Part shown: positions 25,875-34,630 of the stretch, piece by piece
How the letters are laid out: each line of letters begins with the position of its first letter
Numbering within the stretch: the first letter of the stretch is position 1
NCBI GenBank assembly: GCA_022565665.1
Contig: JAIUMI010000011.1
Span: 1 to 64,000 of the forward strand
Length of the DNA stretch: 64,000 nt
DNA from: Glycocaulis sp.
Lineage (GTDB): Bacteria > Pseudomonadota > Alphaproteobacteria > Caulobacterales > Maricaulaceae
Direction of reading: 5' to 3'
The notes under the pieces: generated by a model
Database searches by the model: none
What the model was told of the DNA's origin: nothing
Seen by the model: the letters and a program-made list of their open reading frames with translations, nothing else
Made by a program: the position numbers and the translations under genes

Positions 25875-27221
25875 TTATGGCCTCAGCAGCGCAGCAATCG
25901 CGCCGCCTGCGGCCTCGGTTTCCATGCCCGCCACCCGCGCAGCCAGCGTATCGGCCAGCGCCAGTGGCAGCCTTGCAAAGGCAAGGCAGGTTTCCTGCTT
26001 GGCGCGTTGATCTTCGGGGCGCATCGGGTCTTGCGGCGAGCCGTAGAGGGCGCGCGTCTCCACGGTGACCTGCCGCCCGTCTTTCAGCCGCGCCTCGGTA
26101 ATCTGCGGCGTGAAGGCGGCCGGATCGTCCGTGCCGTCTTCCACCACCTCGATGCGTGCGCCCAGTGTCAGCGTGTCCGCGTCACCCAGCGCGCTTTCGG
26201 TGAAATCAGAGAGCCCCACCTGCCCCGTCATCAGCGCGCGTGCGCCGACATACTGAAAGCACAGCCGGGCATGGTTGATGCCCATGCCGGCAAACGCCTT
26301 GCGGCCCACCAGCCGCTTGATCAGAGGCGGCGCGATGAGGCGGATCGACTCCACTTCGCTGGCGACCACGCCTTCAGCGCGCAAAGCCTGCATCAGGGCA
26401 ATGCCGCCTTGCGCGGCGCGGCCCGTCGGCCAGGGTTTGTGGGATATCTCCAGAACCCTCCATATTCGCCCCAGAGAGGCGAGAACGGGTTTTGGGTCTA
26501 CTGACTGCTCAAAGAGCGCAAAATAGCCGTATGGGCCTTCCAGGGCCTTTGACGGGCCTTCCAGACCCGCTTCTGCCAGATCACACGCCACGATGGCGGC
26601 GCGGGCCGCCTGCGCGATCTGGATGGGCAGAGCTGGCTTGCCCTCCACATGCGCCTGCATCGTGCCTGCCGCCTGTGCCAGCGCATAGCCAAGCGCGTTG
26701 CGGGCGGTCGCCTCGTCAAAGCCGCGCATCCGCGCAATGCCGAGCGTCGCACCGAACAGACCTGCCGTTGCAGGCCGGAAAAAGCGGATCGGGCTGGTGA
26801 CAGCGACACCGAGGCCCGCCGCCACATCCACCGCTACCACGATGGCCGCCAGAAGGTCTGCGCCCGGATGGCCCCGGTCTGCGGCGTCTGCCGTCAGCGC
26901 CGCGCCGATGGTTGCCATGGGATGGACGACCGCGCGCTCATGCACGCAGTCATATTCCTGGCAGTGGATCTGGAAGCCGTTCACATAGGCCGCGCTCGCG
27001 GCGGGCAATGTCTCGCCCGTGCCCCAGACGGCCACCTTGCCGCCTGTGCCCCAGCGCCGCACGACGGAGCGCACAGGCTCGGCCAGCGGGCTCATCGCAC
27101 CTGCGGCGCCCACGCACAGCGTATCGAGATAGAAGGTCCTGGCGGCGGCAATCGCCTCTGCCGGAATATCCTTCCGGCGCACGCCCAGCGCATGGGCAGT
27201 GAAGGCGGCCTCCGCGCTCAT
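25875..27221 (-). CDS. MmgE/PrpD family protein (copy 2)
   Basis: A 448-residue protein of the MmgE/PrpD superfamily, which includes 2-methylcitrate dehydratase, cis-aconitate decarboxylase and iminodisuccinate epimerase. Family features are FYLDTLCVGAAGAMSPLA, FQIHCQEYDCVHERAVVHPM (the catalytic helix with the conserved D-x-x-x-x-x-HP pattern) and ISHKPWPTGRAAQGGI. It acts on small tricarboxylate-like acids. Its start overlaps the stop of the other MmgE/PrpD gene by 4 bp; the two proteins are clearly diverged. They may form two enzymes or a heteromer. Reaction unknown. Confidence 0.85.
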   Translation of the reverse strand: MSAEAAFTAHALGVRRKDIPAEAIAAARTFYLDTLCVGAAGAMSPLAEPVRSVVRRWGTGGKVAVWGTGETLPAASAAYVNGFQIHCQEYDCVHERAVVHPMATIGAALTADAADRGHPGADLLAAIVVAVDVAAGLGVAVTSPIRFFRPATAGLFGATLGIARMRGFDEATARNALGYALAQAAGTMQAHVEGKPALPIQIAQAARAAIVACDLAEAGLEGPSKALEGPYGYFALFEQSVDPKPVLASLGRIWRVLEISHKPWPTGRAAQGGIALMQALRAEGVVASEVESIRLIAPPLIKRLVGRKAFAGMGINHARLCFQYVGARALMTGQVGLSDFTESALGDADTLTLGARIEVVEDGTDDPAAFTPQITEARLKDGRQVTVETRALYGSPQDPMRPEDQRAKQETCLAFARLPLALADTLAARVAGMETEAAGGAIAALLRP

Positions 27222-28591
27222 ACCACACCCCTTATGCCCAGAGCGGGCAGCATGGTGGTGAAGGATTTAAGCGGCCCGCCTTCGGCCATATCCAGCGCGG
27301 CATGGCACAATCGGTCCGCCATGAGCGGACTCATCCCGCCCGCCGCGCACAGGGCGAGCGCCTTCTCCTTCAGCCGGTCAACGCTGACCGGGTTTTCAGG
27401 ATCACCCAGGGCGTCCGGTGCCTCGCCTACATGCTCGCTGCCATCGCGCAGGCCAACCGAAACCCGCGCGCCATAGCGGGCGGGATAGGCGCTGGCGAAG
27501 TCGTCACTGGCCGCGACATCCACCTTGGCGGCGAGCGCGCGCACCTGAAGATCGGAATAGCTTTCCGGCTCGAAATCGGCCAGTGCCGGGCCGCCGCGCA
27601 GCAAAGCAATCGCGACCGAATGCTGGAGAGAAAACTTCGCTTCCAGAACGGTTTGCGGCTGGGGCTTGTCACAGAACTTCAAGGCGTCGGGATAGGTCTC
27701 GATGCGGATGCTGGCGATCTCGCCAGCGGCAACACGCCCGCCAAGCTCCAGCGCGGCATCAATCGCGGCGTGGGCGTGGCGGCAGGCGGGCCAGGGCTTG
27801 AAGCTGACCTCGTCAATGCGCCAGCCCGGCCCGTAATCGGCCAGCACATCGGTCGGCTCCGCGCCGGGGCAGGTGGCGGCGAAAAAGCCCTGCGGCCCTT
27901 CAAGGATAGCCAGCGGACCATCAAAGCCCTGCGCGGCCAGCTTCGCGCCCAGCAGCCCCGCATGGGCCGCCCGCGCAGTGTGCAATTGCTTGGCCATGGA
28001 GGCCGGTTCATGGCGCGTCTGCCAGAAGCCGCTGGCTTGGGTACCCGCCAGCGCCAGCGCGTGGGCGGTGCGTTCAGGGGAAAGCTCCAGCACGCTCGCT
28101 GCCGCCATCGCCGCGCCGAACGGTCCGCACGTGCCGGTATTGTGCCAGTAGGCGTAGTGACCAGCGCCGACCGCGCGGCCAACGCGGATCACCGCCTCAT
28201 AGCCGCGCACTATCGCATCAAGGAAATGCAGTGTGCCCCGGCCTGCATCCTCGCAGGCGGCCAGCGCCGCCGGGATGACCACGGGGCCGGGATGGAGGAT
28301 GGCGCGCTTGTCGACATCATCCATCTCCAGAACATTGCCGAGCGCGCCATTGGCCATCACGGCGGTAAGGGCGCCGGAAGGCAGTGCGCCAATGGCCGTG
28401 CAATAGCCGCGCGCCTCGTCCTTCACCGCCGCGCGCAAGGCCTTTGCCTGCTCGCAAATCGAGCCCGCCACCGCGCAGCCCGCCCAGTCGAGCACATGCA
28501 GGGCCGCACGCGACCGCGCATCGTCGCTGACCGGCGACGCGCAGAGCGCAGCCAGCTCACTTGTCAGCGCATTTGGCATTTGTCCGGACAT
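27218..28591 (-). CDS. MmgE/PrpD family protein (copy 1)
   Basis: A 457-residue member of the MmgE/PrpD family. It shows ALHVLDWAGCAVAGSICEQA, NGALGNVLEMDDVDKRAILH and FKPWPACRHAHAAIDAAL, the family's dimer, active-site and substrate regions. The start at 28591 keeps the conserved N-terminus (MSGQMPNALTSELAALCASP); 28579 is an alternative, and longer reading would run into the divergent gene. First gene of the five-gene run MmgE/PrpD-MmgE/PrpD-PaaK-amidase, with operator B 34 bp upstream. The tandem pair resembles PA0881-like genes of itaconate-type clusters in family only. Confidence 0.85.
   Translation of the reverse strand: MSGQMPNALTSELAALCASPVSDDARSRAALHVLDWAGCAVAGSICEQAKALRAAVKDEARGYCTAIGALPSGALTAVMANGALGNVLEMDDVDKRAILHPGPVVIPAALAACEDAGRGTLHFLDAIVRGYEAVIRVGRAVGAGHYAYWHNTGTCGPFGAAMAAASVLELSPERTAHALALAGTQASGFWQTRHEPASMAKQLHTARAAHAGLLGAKLAAQGFDGPLAILEGPQGFFAATCPGAEPTDVLADYGPGWRIDEVSFKPWPACRHAHAAIDAALELGGRVAAGEIASIRIETYPDALKFCDKPQPQTVLEAKFSLQHSVAIALLRGGPALADFEPESYSDLQVRALAAKVDVAASDDFASAYPARYGARVSVGLRDGSEHVGEAPDALGDPENPVSVDRLKEKALALCAAGGMSPLMADRLCHAALDMAEGGPLKSFTTMLPALGIRGVV
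28581..28590. promoter_or_regulatory. TGTCCGGACA palindrome next to operator B
   Basis: A perfect 10-bp palindrome overlapping the first codons of MmgE/PrpD copy 1. The same 10-mer recurs at 36005-36014 beside operator C. It may be a second operator, or a codon coincidence here. Confidence 0.3.
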
Positions 28592-28625
28592 ATCTGAGCT
28601 TGTAGCATGCGCGCCGCGCGACGCA

Positions 28626-28641
28626 AAAGGATATGTCATTT
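28626..28641. promoter_or_regulatory. regulon palindrome, site B (divergent promoter)
   Basis: AAAGGATATGTCATTT, one base off the GATATATC core. It lies between the divergent MmgE/PrpD and CoA-transferase genes and overlaps the presumed ribosome site (AAAGGA) and TTG start of the latter. Confidence 0.6.
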
Positions 28642-29899
28642 GCCCCTGCCCCATGTCATCACCGCCCGCGAGGCTCTTGAACGCATCCGCCTGAGCCACC
28701 CTGATGGCGCGCGCATCTATGTGCCCGGTGTGGCAGCTGAACCGCTTGTGCTGGCAGAAGCGCTTCGTGCTTCACCCGATATCGCGGCGGGCCATACCTT
28801 CCTTGGAATCTGGATACCGGGCGTGAACGCGACGGACTGGGCAGGACTGAATCCGAAGGCGCGCTCCGAGCAGATTTTCCTCGGCAGTGAATGGCGGGAG
28901 AGCTTTGAAGCGGGCCGGGCGCGCTTTCTGCCCTTCACCTACACCCGCGCCTGGCGCTGGCTGGAGGAAGCGCGCGTCGATGCCGCCTTCGTCACGGTAT
29001 CCATGCCGGATGCGAAAGGACGCGCGAGCCTTGGCGCTGCGAGTGATTTCACCCCGGCATTGTGGGCGCGCGCACCGCTGAGATTCGCCATTGTGAACCC
29101 CAACATGCCGTTTATCGCGTCGGCACCCTTCATCGATCTTGCCGCATGTGACGGGGTGATCGAGGCTGATACACCCCTGCCCGGCTATGACGCGGGCGCG
29201 CTCGCCCCGGAATTTGCCGCAATCGCCCGCCATATCGCAGGTGTGGTGAGGGACGGCGATGCGGTGCAGTTCGGCCTCGGCAAGGTGCAACTGGCCGTCC
29301 TGCCCGCCCTCAAGGCGCATAAAGGCCTCACCATCCATTCCGGCATGGTGTCCGATCCGCTGCTGGACATTCTGGACGGGGGTCAGGTCGCGGCCATCCG
29401 CACCGGTGCGATCCTGGGCAGCCCGGCCTTGAATGCCCGCCTTGCCCATGATCCACGCCTTGCCATGCGCACCGTGCGGCAAACGCATTTTCCAGACTGT
29501 TTCCCACCGCTGAACGGCTTCTGCGCCATCAACTCGCTGATCGAACTGGATCTGTTCGGTCAGGGCAATGGCGAGTTTGTCGGCAACCGGCAGGTTTCGG
29601 GCGGCGGCGGACTGCTCGACTTTGCGCGGGGCGCGCAGATTGCACCCGGTGGCCGGGCCGTGTTCGCGCTGGTTTCCACGGCGAGGAACGGTGCCGTGAG
29701 CCGCATCGTGCCGCGCCTCAAATCAGGGGCCGTCACCCTCACCCGCAGCGATATCGCGATTGTCGTGACCGAGCACGGCGTGGCGTATCTGGACGGCCTT
29801 GATATCGACGCGCGCGCTGAAGCCCTGATCAGCGTGGCGGCACCGCAGCATCGCGACGCGCTGGCAGACGCGTGGGCGCGGATGCGCCGGGAGATGTAA
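28640..29899 (+). CDS. acetyl-CoA hydrolase/transferase family (4-hydroxybutyrate CoA-transferase-like)
   Basis: A 419-residue CoA-transferase. The conserved catalytic region INSLIELDLFGQGNGEFVGN, followed by SGGGGLLDFARGA, identifies the acetyl-CoA hydrolase/4-hydroxybutyrate CoA-transferase family; the glutamate in LIELDL is the expected thioester carrier. The N-terminal ARIYVPGVAAEPLVLAEAL fits. A TTG start at 28640 is proposed because AAAGGA lies 8 nt before it; an ATG at 28607 is possible but adds an unlikely arginine-rich tail. It would move CoA between acetyl-CoA and a carboxylic acid of the pathway. It is divergent from MmgE/PrpD and alone in its plus-strand unit. Confidence 0.85.
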   Translation: MPLPHVITAREALERIRLSHPDGARIYVPGVAAEPLVLAEALRASPDIAAGHTFLGIWIPGVNATDWAGLNPKARSEQIFLGSEWRESFEAGRARFLPFTYTRAWRWLEEARVDAAFVTVSMPDAKGRASLGAASDFTPALWARAPLRFAIVNPNMPFIASAPFIDLAACDGVIEADTPLPGYDAGALAPEFAAIARHIAGVVRDGDAVQFGLGKVQLAVLPALKAHKGLTIHSGMVSDPLLDILDGGQVAAIRTGAILGSPALNARLAHDPRLAMRTVRQTHFPDCFPPLNGFCAINSLIELDLFGQGNGEFVGNRQVSGGGGLLDFARGAQIAPGGRAVFALVSTARNGAVSRIVPRLKSGAVTLTRSDIAIVVTEHGVAYLDGLDIDARAEALISVAAPQHRDALADAWARMRREM

Positions 29900-31069
29900 T
29901 CAGATCACCTTGCGGGCAATGAGATCGGCGATGCCCGCCTCGCTGAAACCGGCCGCCCTTGCGAGCTCTTCCGAATGCTCGCCAAAACCCGGCACGGACG
30001 GGTCTGGCGTGCCCGGCTCATCGGCAAAGCGGATCGGCAGGCCGATATGGCGGTTTCCGTCAGCGTCTGTGAAGACCAGCCCGCGCGCCGCCGTGTGAGG
30101 ATCGTCAAACGCGTCTTTCAGCGTACGCACCGGTGCCCAGCAGCAATCCACGTTTTTGAGGAACGCCGCCCACTCTTCCAGCGTACGGCTGGCGAAAGTA
30201 TCGCGAAAGAAGGCGCGCACCGGCTCCTGGTGGGGGCCCGGCTCCAGTAGCGCGACCGCCACCAGATCCGGCCGTCCAAGGGCTGTGAGCAGGTTCTCGG
30301 TGAACTTCGCTTCCGACCCGCCGAGCACAAGGAAGCGGCCATCCTTGGTCTCATAGACATGATACATCGCCGCGCCGCCAAAGCTGCGCATGTCCTTGAC
30401 GGGCGGGTGAGCATCCTCAGCAAACACAGGTCCGGTGACGTTCGGCGTCCAGCTCAGCGCCGCGTCATACATGGCCATGTCGATATAATCGCCCTTACCC
30501 GTCTCATGGCGGCGATAGAGCGCCATCAGAATGGCCGATAGCGCCATCAGCGAGGCTGCCATGTCGGCCACCGGCATGTTGGGGCTGGCGGGCTTGCCGT
30601 CCTCCAGCCCGCGATTGAGATCAACCAGTCCGGCGAGAGCCTGCACGGTCAGGTCATGGGCGGGCTTCATCGCATAGGCGCCCTCCTGCCCGAAGGCGGA
30701 GATGGAGCAATAGACGAGGCGCGGATTGAGGGCCTTTAGCGTCTCGTAATCCACGCCCAGCCGCTTCACGACGCCGGGGCGGAACGCCTCCACGAACACA
30801 TCGGCCTCTTTCGCGAGCGCCTGCACCAGCTTCTGCCCGGCAGGGTCTTTCAAATTCACTTTCAGCGAGCGCTTGCCGCGCGCGATATTGCGAAACCAGA
30901 CCGAAACACCGCCAGCCGTCTTCCAGCCGATCTCGCGCGTCGGCTCGCCAATGGCATTGGCCGGCTCGATCATGACCACGTCCGCGCCATGGTCCGCCAT
31001 CATCATGGTCATGTGCGGACCAGGCAGAAAGGCAGACAGATCAAGGACTTTGAGGCCGGAAAGCTTCAT
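29900..31069 (-). CDS. CaiB/BaiF CoA-transferase family protein (copy 2)
   Basis: A 389-residue type III CoA-transferase. GLKVLDLSAFLPGPHMTMMM at the start, EAFRPGVVKRLGVDYE and the catalytic aspartate in KPAHDLTVQALAGLVDL are the family signatures. It transfers CoA between small acids, or acts as an alpha-methylacyl-CoA racemase. It is the last gene of the minus-strand run starting with the CitE-like lyase and follows the DUF433/DUF5615 pair by 10 bp. Which acid it activates is unknown; an itaconate- or mesaconate-like C5 diacid would suit its neighbours. Confidence 0.87.
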   Translation of the reverse strand: MKLSGLKVLDLSAFLPGPHMTMMMADHGADVVMIEPANAIGEPTREIGWKTAGGVSVWFRNIARGKRSLKVNLKDPAGQKLVQALAKEADVFVEAFRPGVVKRLGVDYETLKALNPRLVYCSISAFGQEGAYAMKPAHDLTVQALAGLVDLNRGLEDGKPASPNMPVADMAASLMALSAILMALYRRHETGKGDYIDMAMYDAALSWTPNVTGPVFAEDAHPPVKDMRSFGGAAMYHVYETKDGRFLVLGGSEAKFTENLLTALGRPDLVAVALLEPGPHQEPVRAFFRDTFASRTLEEWAAFLKNVDCCWAPVRTLKDAFDDPHTAARGLVFTDADGNRHIGLPIRFADEPGTPDPSVPGFGEHSEELARAAGFSEAGIADLIARKVI

Positions 31070-31079
31070 GGGTGGCTCG

Positions 31080-31421
31080 TCAGGAAGAAAGTGGACGGAT
31101 GCGGACGCGGTCGTCGGACACGACGATCAGATTGCCATGAACCTGATCGAGATGTTCCAGAATTGCGGCTGTACAGAGGGATACGCTCACGGAGCGGAGC
31201 AGGAATGCGCCCGTCCTCGCCGTGGTTGCCGCGAGCAAGAGCGGACCGAAATCCTTGTCGTGAGTGATCAGGATGCTCCCCGTCTCCACGGCGCGCTCCA
31301 GCACCACGGCGTCCATGATCCCCGGCTCGGTCTCCAGGATTGAGAGAACATCATGGCCTGCCCCGCGCAGCTGTCGCACGACGCGCATGTCGACGCACTC
31401 ATCAGCGAGAAGCCTCATCAC
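31080..31421 (-). CDS. DUF5615 PIN-like protein (putative toxin)
   Basis: A 113-residue protein starting MMRLLADECVDMRVVRQLRG and containing SILITHDKDFGPLLLA, the DUF5615 PIN-like pattern with conserved acidic residues (D and E near residue 8, THDKDF in the middle). Proteins of this family pair with DUF433 partners in predicted toxin-antitoxin modules and are presumed ribonucleases. It overlaps the DUF433 gene by 4 bp. It interrupts a CoA-enzyme operon, so it is probably a passenger. Confidence 0.75.
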   Translation of the reverse strand: MMRLLADECVDMRVVRQLRGAGHDVLSILETEPGIMDAVVLERAVETGSILITHDKDFGPLLLAATTARTGAFLLRSVSVSLCTAAILEHLDQVHGNLIVVSDDRVRIRPLSS

Positions 31422-31663
31422 TCGGCGGCGGGCAGAACGCTGTCAGCCGTCCGGTCCGCCGCGTAGGCCAGCGCCGCGCGTACATCCTCCGCCGTCAGGT
31501 GCGGATAGGCGGACAGAACGTCGGCCATTGTCTCACCTTCGGAGAACATCATCACAATCAGATAGACCGGCACACGTGTGCCCTTGATGCAGGGCTTGCC
31601 GCCCATGATCGCCGGGTCTGCGGATATCCGCGGATGATCGTGTTCAAGGTTCATGACCGTCAT
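31418..31663 (-). CDS. DUF433 protein (putative antitoxin)
   Basis: An 81-residue protein with the DUF433 signature: HPRISADPAIMGGKPCIKGT followed by RVPVYLIVMMFSEGET, and a small helical region (YPHLTAEDVRAALAYAAD). DUF433 proteins are VapB-like DNA-binding partners of DUF5615. It is directly upstream of and overlapping the putative toxin, the usual antitoxin-first order. Located 26 bp after the end of the thioesterase gene. Confidence 0.75.
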   Translation of the reverse strand: MTVMNLEHDHPRISADPAIMGGKPCIKGTRVPVYLIVMMFSEGETMADVLSAYPHLTAEDVRAALAYAADRTADSVLPAAE

Positions 31664-31689
31664 TCTACCACATCACCACCTGAAAACAC

Positions 31690-32103
31690 TCACCCCTTCG
31701 GCCACATGTTTAGCTGGGTCTGGGTGGTCAGCGAGACGAGCTTGCCGTCCTCGCGCTCGATCCGCGTCTGCCAGACCTGGCTCGTGCGGCCCTTGTGAAC
31801 CGGCGTCGCGGTCGCGATGACTTTCGTGCCCACTGGCGGGCTGGAGATCATGTTGGTCTTGCTCTCGGTCGTGGTGGTGCCGATGGAACCTTCGGGCAGC
31901 GACAGGAAGGCGCCGGTCGCACCCGCAATGTCCGCCAGGCTCATCATCGCGCCGCCATGGAGCGTGTTTCCGAGCGTGCAGATCTCCTCGCGGACAATCA
32001 TCTCCGCAACGACGCGCTCCGGCCCGGCCTCCACCATCACGATGCCCAGCGTGCGCGAGAGCGGAACCGCGTGTTCGTTCAACTGTTCAACCGTCAGCTT
32101 CAT
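31690..32103 (-). CDS. PaaI-family hotdog thioesterase
   Basis: A 137-residue hotdog-fold protein. GNTLHGGAMMSLADIAGATG is the PaaI active-site pattern (HGG plus a downstream acidic residue), followed by TTTTESKTNMISSPPVGTKV. Such enzymes hydrolyse acyl-CoA thioesters and often rescue CoA trapped as dead-end products in aromatic pathways. The start at 32103 (MKLTVEQLNEHAVPL) overlaps the end of the CaiB copy 1 gene by 17 bp; the longer frame has no conserved residues. Confidence 0.83.
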   Translation of the reverse strand: MKLTVEQLNEHAVPLSRTLGIVMVEAGPERVVAEMIVREEICTLGNTLHGGAMMSLADIAGATGAFLSLPEGSIGTTTTESKTNMISSPPVGTKVIATATPVHKGRTSQVWQTRIEREDGKLVSLTTQTQLNMWPKG

Positions 32104-33262
32104 CCCGTTTCCCGTCCCGGCCCTGCCTTGCTGGCCCCAGCAGCGCGTCCGTGTGCTCGCCAAGCTTTGGCGCACGGCGGCCCGTGGGGCGTTCGCCATT
32201 GATGGCGAAAGGCTCGCGCAGCAGCTTCAATCCGTCCAGCCTGTCTGGATGTTCGATGGTTTCGATGAGGTGCGCGGCGGTAGGCGCGTCGAGCGCCGAG
32301 GCAATGTCGTGCACCGGCGCGACCGGCACCTTGCCGCCCAGCAGCTTTACCCAGTGCGCGGTCGGCTGCGTCATGAAGAGCGCGTCGAGCTCGCCTTGCA
32401 GCGCATCGCGGTTTTCCCGGCGCGCGGCGACATCAGCATATTCCGGGCGAGCGGCCAGATCATTGCGGCCCACCGCCTCGCAGAACACAGCCCAGAATTT
32501 CGGCAGCTGGCACATCAGGAACACCCAGCCATCGGCGGTGCGGAAAAGCTGGCTGGGCACGACGGAGGGGTGGGAGGAGCGCGAAAGCCGCGTCGTCTCC
32601 GCTCCTTCATTCAGATACCACGTCGCCGGATAGGAAAGCTGGTGCAGGGCGGTGTCGAGAAGGCTGACATCCACATCGCATCCCACGCCCCTGGAGCGCG
32701 CGCCGTGAATTGCGGCGAGCAGGCTCATCGCCATCATCGTGCCGGTCATGAAATCGACCATGGAGAGGCCAAAGCGCGCGGGCGGGCCATCGGGCTCGCC
32801 TGTCAGCGACAAAAAGCCTGCTTCAGCCTGCATGAGATAGTCATAGCCGGGCCACGCCTCGCGCTCATAGCCGCGTCCATAGGCGGAGAGATGCACGCAC
32901 ACAATGTCGCCCTTGATGGCTTTGAGCGCCGGATAATCGACCTTCATCTTCGCCGGCAGATCACCGCGCAGATTGTTGGCCACCGCGTCGGCGGTTTTCA
33001 CCAGCGCCTCAAAGCCCGCCCGGCCTTCGGGCGATTTCAGGTCCAGCACGACCGACTTCTTGCCCCGGTTGAAGGTCTGGAAGAACTGGCTGTCGTTTTC
33101 ACCGAGATAATACGGCCCCGCCGCGCGCGAAGTATCGCCGCCGTCCGGGTTCTCGATCTTGATCACTTCCGCGCCGAGGGCAGCAAGAAGCTGGGTGCCA
33201 TAGGGTGCCGCGCCATACTGCTCGATGGTCAAAATGCGCAGGCCTTCAAGGGGTTGGTGCAT
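32087..33262 (-). CDS. CaiB/BaiF CoA-transferase family protein (copy 1)
   Basis: A 391-residue type III CoA-transferase. GLRILTIEQYGAAPYGTQLL replaces the usual start, then FNRGKKSVVLDLKSPEGRAG, and GYDYLMQAEAGFLSLTGEP carries the catalytic aspartate. It is preferentially like succinyl-CoA-dependent transferases such as those for mesaconate, itaconate or citramalate. It sits in the same run as the MaoC hydratase and CitE-like lyase, as in P. aeruginosa ict-ich-ccl. Substrate specificity cannot be read from the sequence. Confidence 0.87.
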   Translation of the reverse strand: MHQPLEGLRILTIEQYGAAPYGTQLLAALGAEVIKIENPDGGDTSRAAGPYYLGENDSQFFQTFNRGKKSVVLDLKSPEGRAGFEALVKTADAVANNLRGDLPAKMKVDYPALKAIKGDIVCVHLSAYGRGYEREAWPGYDYLMQAEAGFLSLTGEPDGPPARFGLSMVDFMTGTMMAMSLLAAIHGARSRGVGCDVDVSLLDTALHQLSYPATWYLNEGAETTRLSRSSHPSVVPSQLFRTADGWVFLMCQLPKFWAVFCEAVGRNDLAARPEYADVAARRENRDALQGELDALFMTQPTAHWVKLLGGKVPVAPVHDIASALDAPTAAHLIETIEHPDRLDGLKLLREPFAINGERPTGRRAPKLGEHTDALLGPARQGRDGKRDEADG

Positions 33263-33279
33263 GGGGTTTCCTTACTTTT

Positions 33280-33381
33280 CCTCCCCGCTTGCGGGGGAGG
33301 TGGTCCGAAGGACCGGAGGGGGGGAGTTTGTTTCACTACCCCCCTCGCCGCTTCGCGGCCCTCCCCCAGTGAACGGGGGAG
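33280..33381. repeat. cluster of GC-rich hairpins between two acyl-CoA genes
   Basis: Within the 146-bp gap 33263-33408 there are three inverted repeats: 33280-33300 (CTCCCC...GGGGAG arms), 33302-33314 (GGTCC GAA GGACC) and 33361-33381 (CTCCCC...GGGGGAG). This composite looks like a dispersed intergenic repeat of the REP/RPE type. It may stabilise or attenuate the operon mRNA between the acyl-CoA dehydrogenase and CaiB genes. Confidence 0.55.
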
Positions 33382-33408
33382 ACAGAAGGGACTTGCTACG
33401 CTTGCCCG

Positions 33409-34605
33409 TCAGACCGGGTTACGCTTGACCAGCTGCTTGGCGATGATGATGCGCTGCATCTCGTTCGTGCCCTCGCCAATGCACATTAGCGGCGCATCGC
33501 GGTAGAGCCGCTCGATCGGATATTCCTTCGAATAGCCATAGCCGCCATGGATGCGCATGGCTTCGGTGGCCACCTCGACAGCGGTTTCGGAGGCAAAATA
33601 CTTCGCCATGCCGGCTTCCATGTCGATGCGCGCGCCGGTGTCATAGGCACGGGCAGCATCTTCTACCAGCAGCTCGGCGGCGCGCGTCTTGGCCGCCATC
33701 TCGCCCAGCTTCAGCTGGATCGCCTGATGCTCGCAGATCGGCTTGCCCATCGTCTTGCGGGTCTGGGCGTAGGCGACGCTTTCGCGCAAAGCCCGGCGCG
33801 CAATACCGACCGAGCGCGCGGCTATATTGATACGCCCGATCTCCAGCCCGCCTGTGGCCATGAAGAAGCCCTGCCCCTCCTCACCGCCGACCAGCGACAG
33901 CTCGGCATCGCACTCATAGTTTTCGAAGATGAACTCGCCGGAATCGATGCCCTTGTATCCGAGCTTTTCCAGCTTCTTGCCGTTGCGGATGCCCGGCAGC
34001 GCCTCGCCCGTCTCCGGGTTCATCTTGGTGACGATCAGCATGCTCATCCCCTTGTAACGGGGCTGGGCAGCAGGGTCGGTCTTCACCAGAAGCGCGCTCG
34101 CATGGCCTTCAATGGCGTTGGAAATCCAGGTCTTCGCGCCATTGACGACATATTTGTCGCCCACACGCTTTGCCGTGGTGCGGATGGCCTGCAGATCGGT
34201 CCCGGCATCAGGCTCGGTCAAACCCAGCCCGCCACGGAACTCGCCGGTCGCAAAGCGCGGCAGCCAGTATTCCTTCTGGCGGGCTGTGCCAAAGCGCTGG
34301 ACGATCTGGGCCATCATCAGATGCGAATTGAAGATGCCGGTCAGGCTCATCCACTCTTCCGCGATCATGGTGACGATTTTGGAATAGGTAGCCGCCGTCA
34401 GGCCAAGCCCGCCATATTCAGGATCGATGAGCGCGCCGAACAGGCCCAGCTCCTTCATGTCCTCCACGAGCTCGGCCGGCCAGATATCGTCATGCTCCAG
34501 CTGCATGGCGACGGGCGCGACCTTCTTCTCGATCCATTTGGCGATGGCATCGAGCATCTGGCGCTCATCGGCGTCGGTCATGTGATGGTTTTCGGCAGCG
34601 GCCAT
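33409..34605 (-). CDS. acyl-CoA dehydrogenase family protein
   Basis: A 398-residue flavoprotein. The signatures are FRGGLGLTEPDAGTDLQAIR (FAD/substrate loop), YVVNGAKTWISNA, RINIAARSVGIARRAL and the C-terminal HGGYGYSKEYPIERLYRDA with IGEGTNEMQR, which holds the expected catalytic glutamate. It oxidises an acyl-CoA to the 2-enoyl-CoA with electrons passed to ETF. It lies between the MaoC hydratase gene and the CaiB copy 1 gene, so it likely makes the unsaturated intermediate that MaoC hydrates. Chain length is uncertain; a short, branched or dicarboxylic acyl-CoA fits context. Confidence 0.9.
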   Translation of the reverse strand: MAAAENHHMTDADERQMLDAIAKWIEKKVAPVAMQLEHDDIWPAELVEDMKELGLFGALIDPEYGGLGLTAATYSKIVTMIAEEWMSLTGIFNSHLMMAQIVQRFGTARQKEYWLPRFATGEFRGGLGLTEPDAGTDLQAIRTTAKRVGDKYVVNGAKTWISNAIEGHASALLVKTDPAAQPRYKGMSMLIVTKMNPETGEALPGIRNGKKLEKLGYKGIDSGEFIFENYECDAELSLVGGEEGQGFFMATGGLEIGRINIAARSVGIARRALRESVAYAQTRKTMGKPICEHQAIQLKLGEMAAKTRAAELLVEDAARAYDTGARIDMEAGMAKYFASETAVEVATEAMRIHGGYGYSKEYPIERLYRDAPLMCIGEGTNEMQRIIIAKQLVKRNPV

Positions 34606-34630
34606 GATCGGTGTCTCCGTTGGGGGCGCT

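Noticed and set aside
31817-33505. 562-codon plus-strand frame
   Set aside because: It is antisense to the CaiB gene and has an unnatural composition rich in His and Arg.
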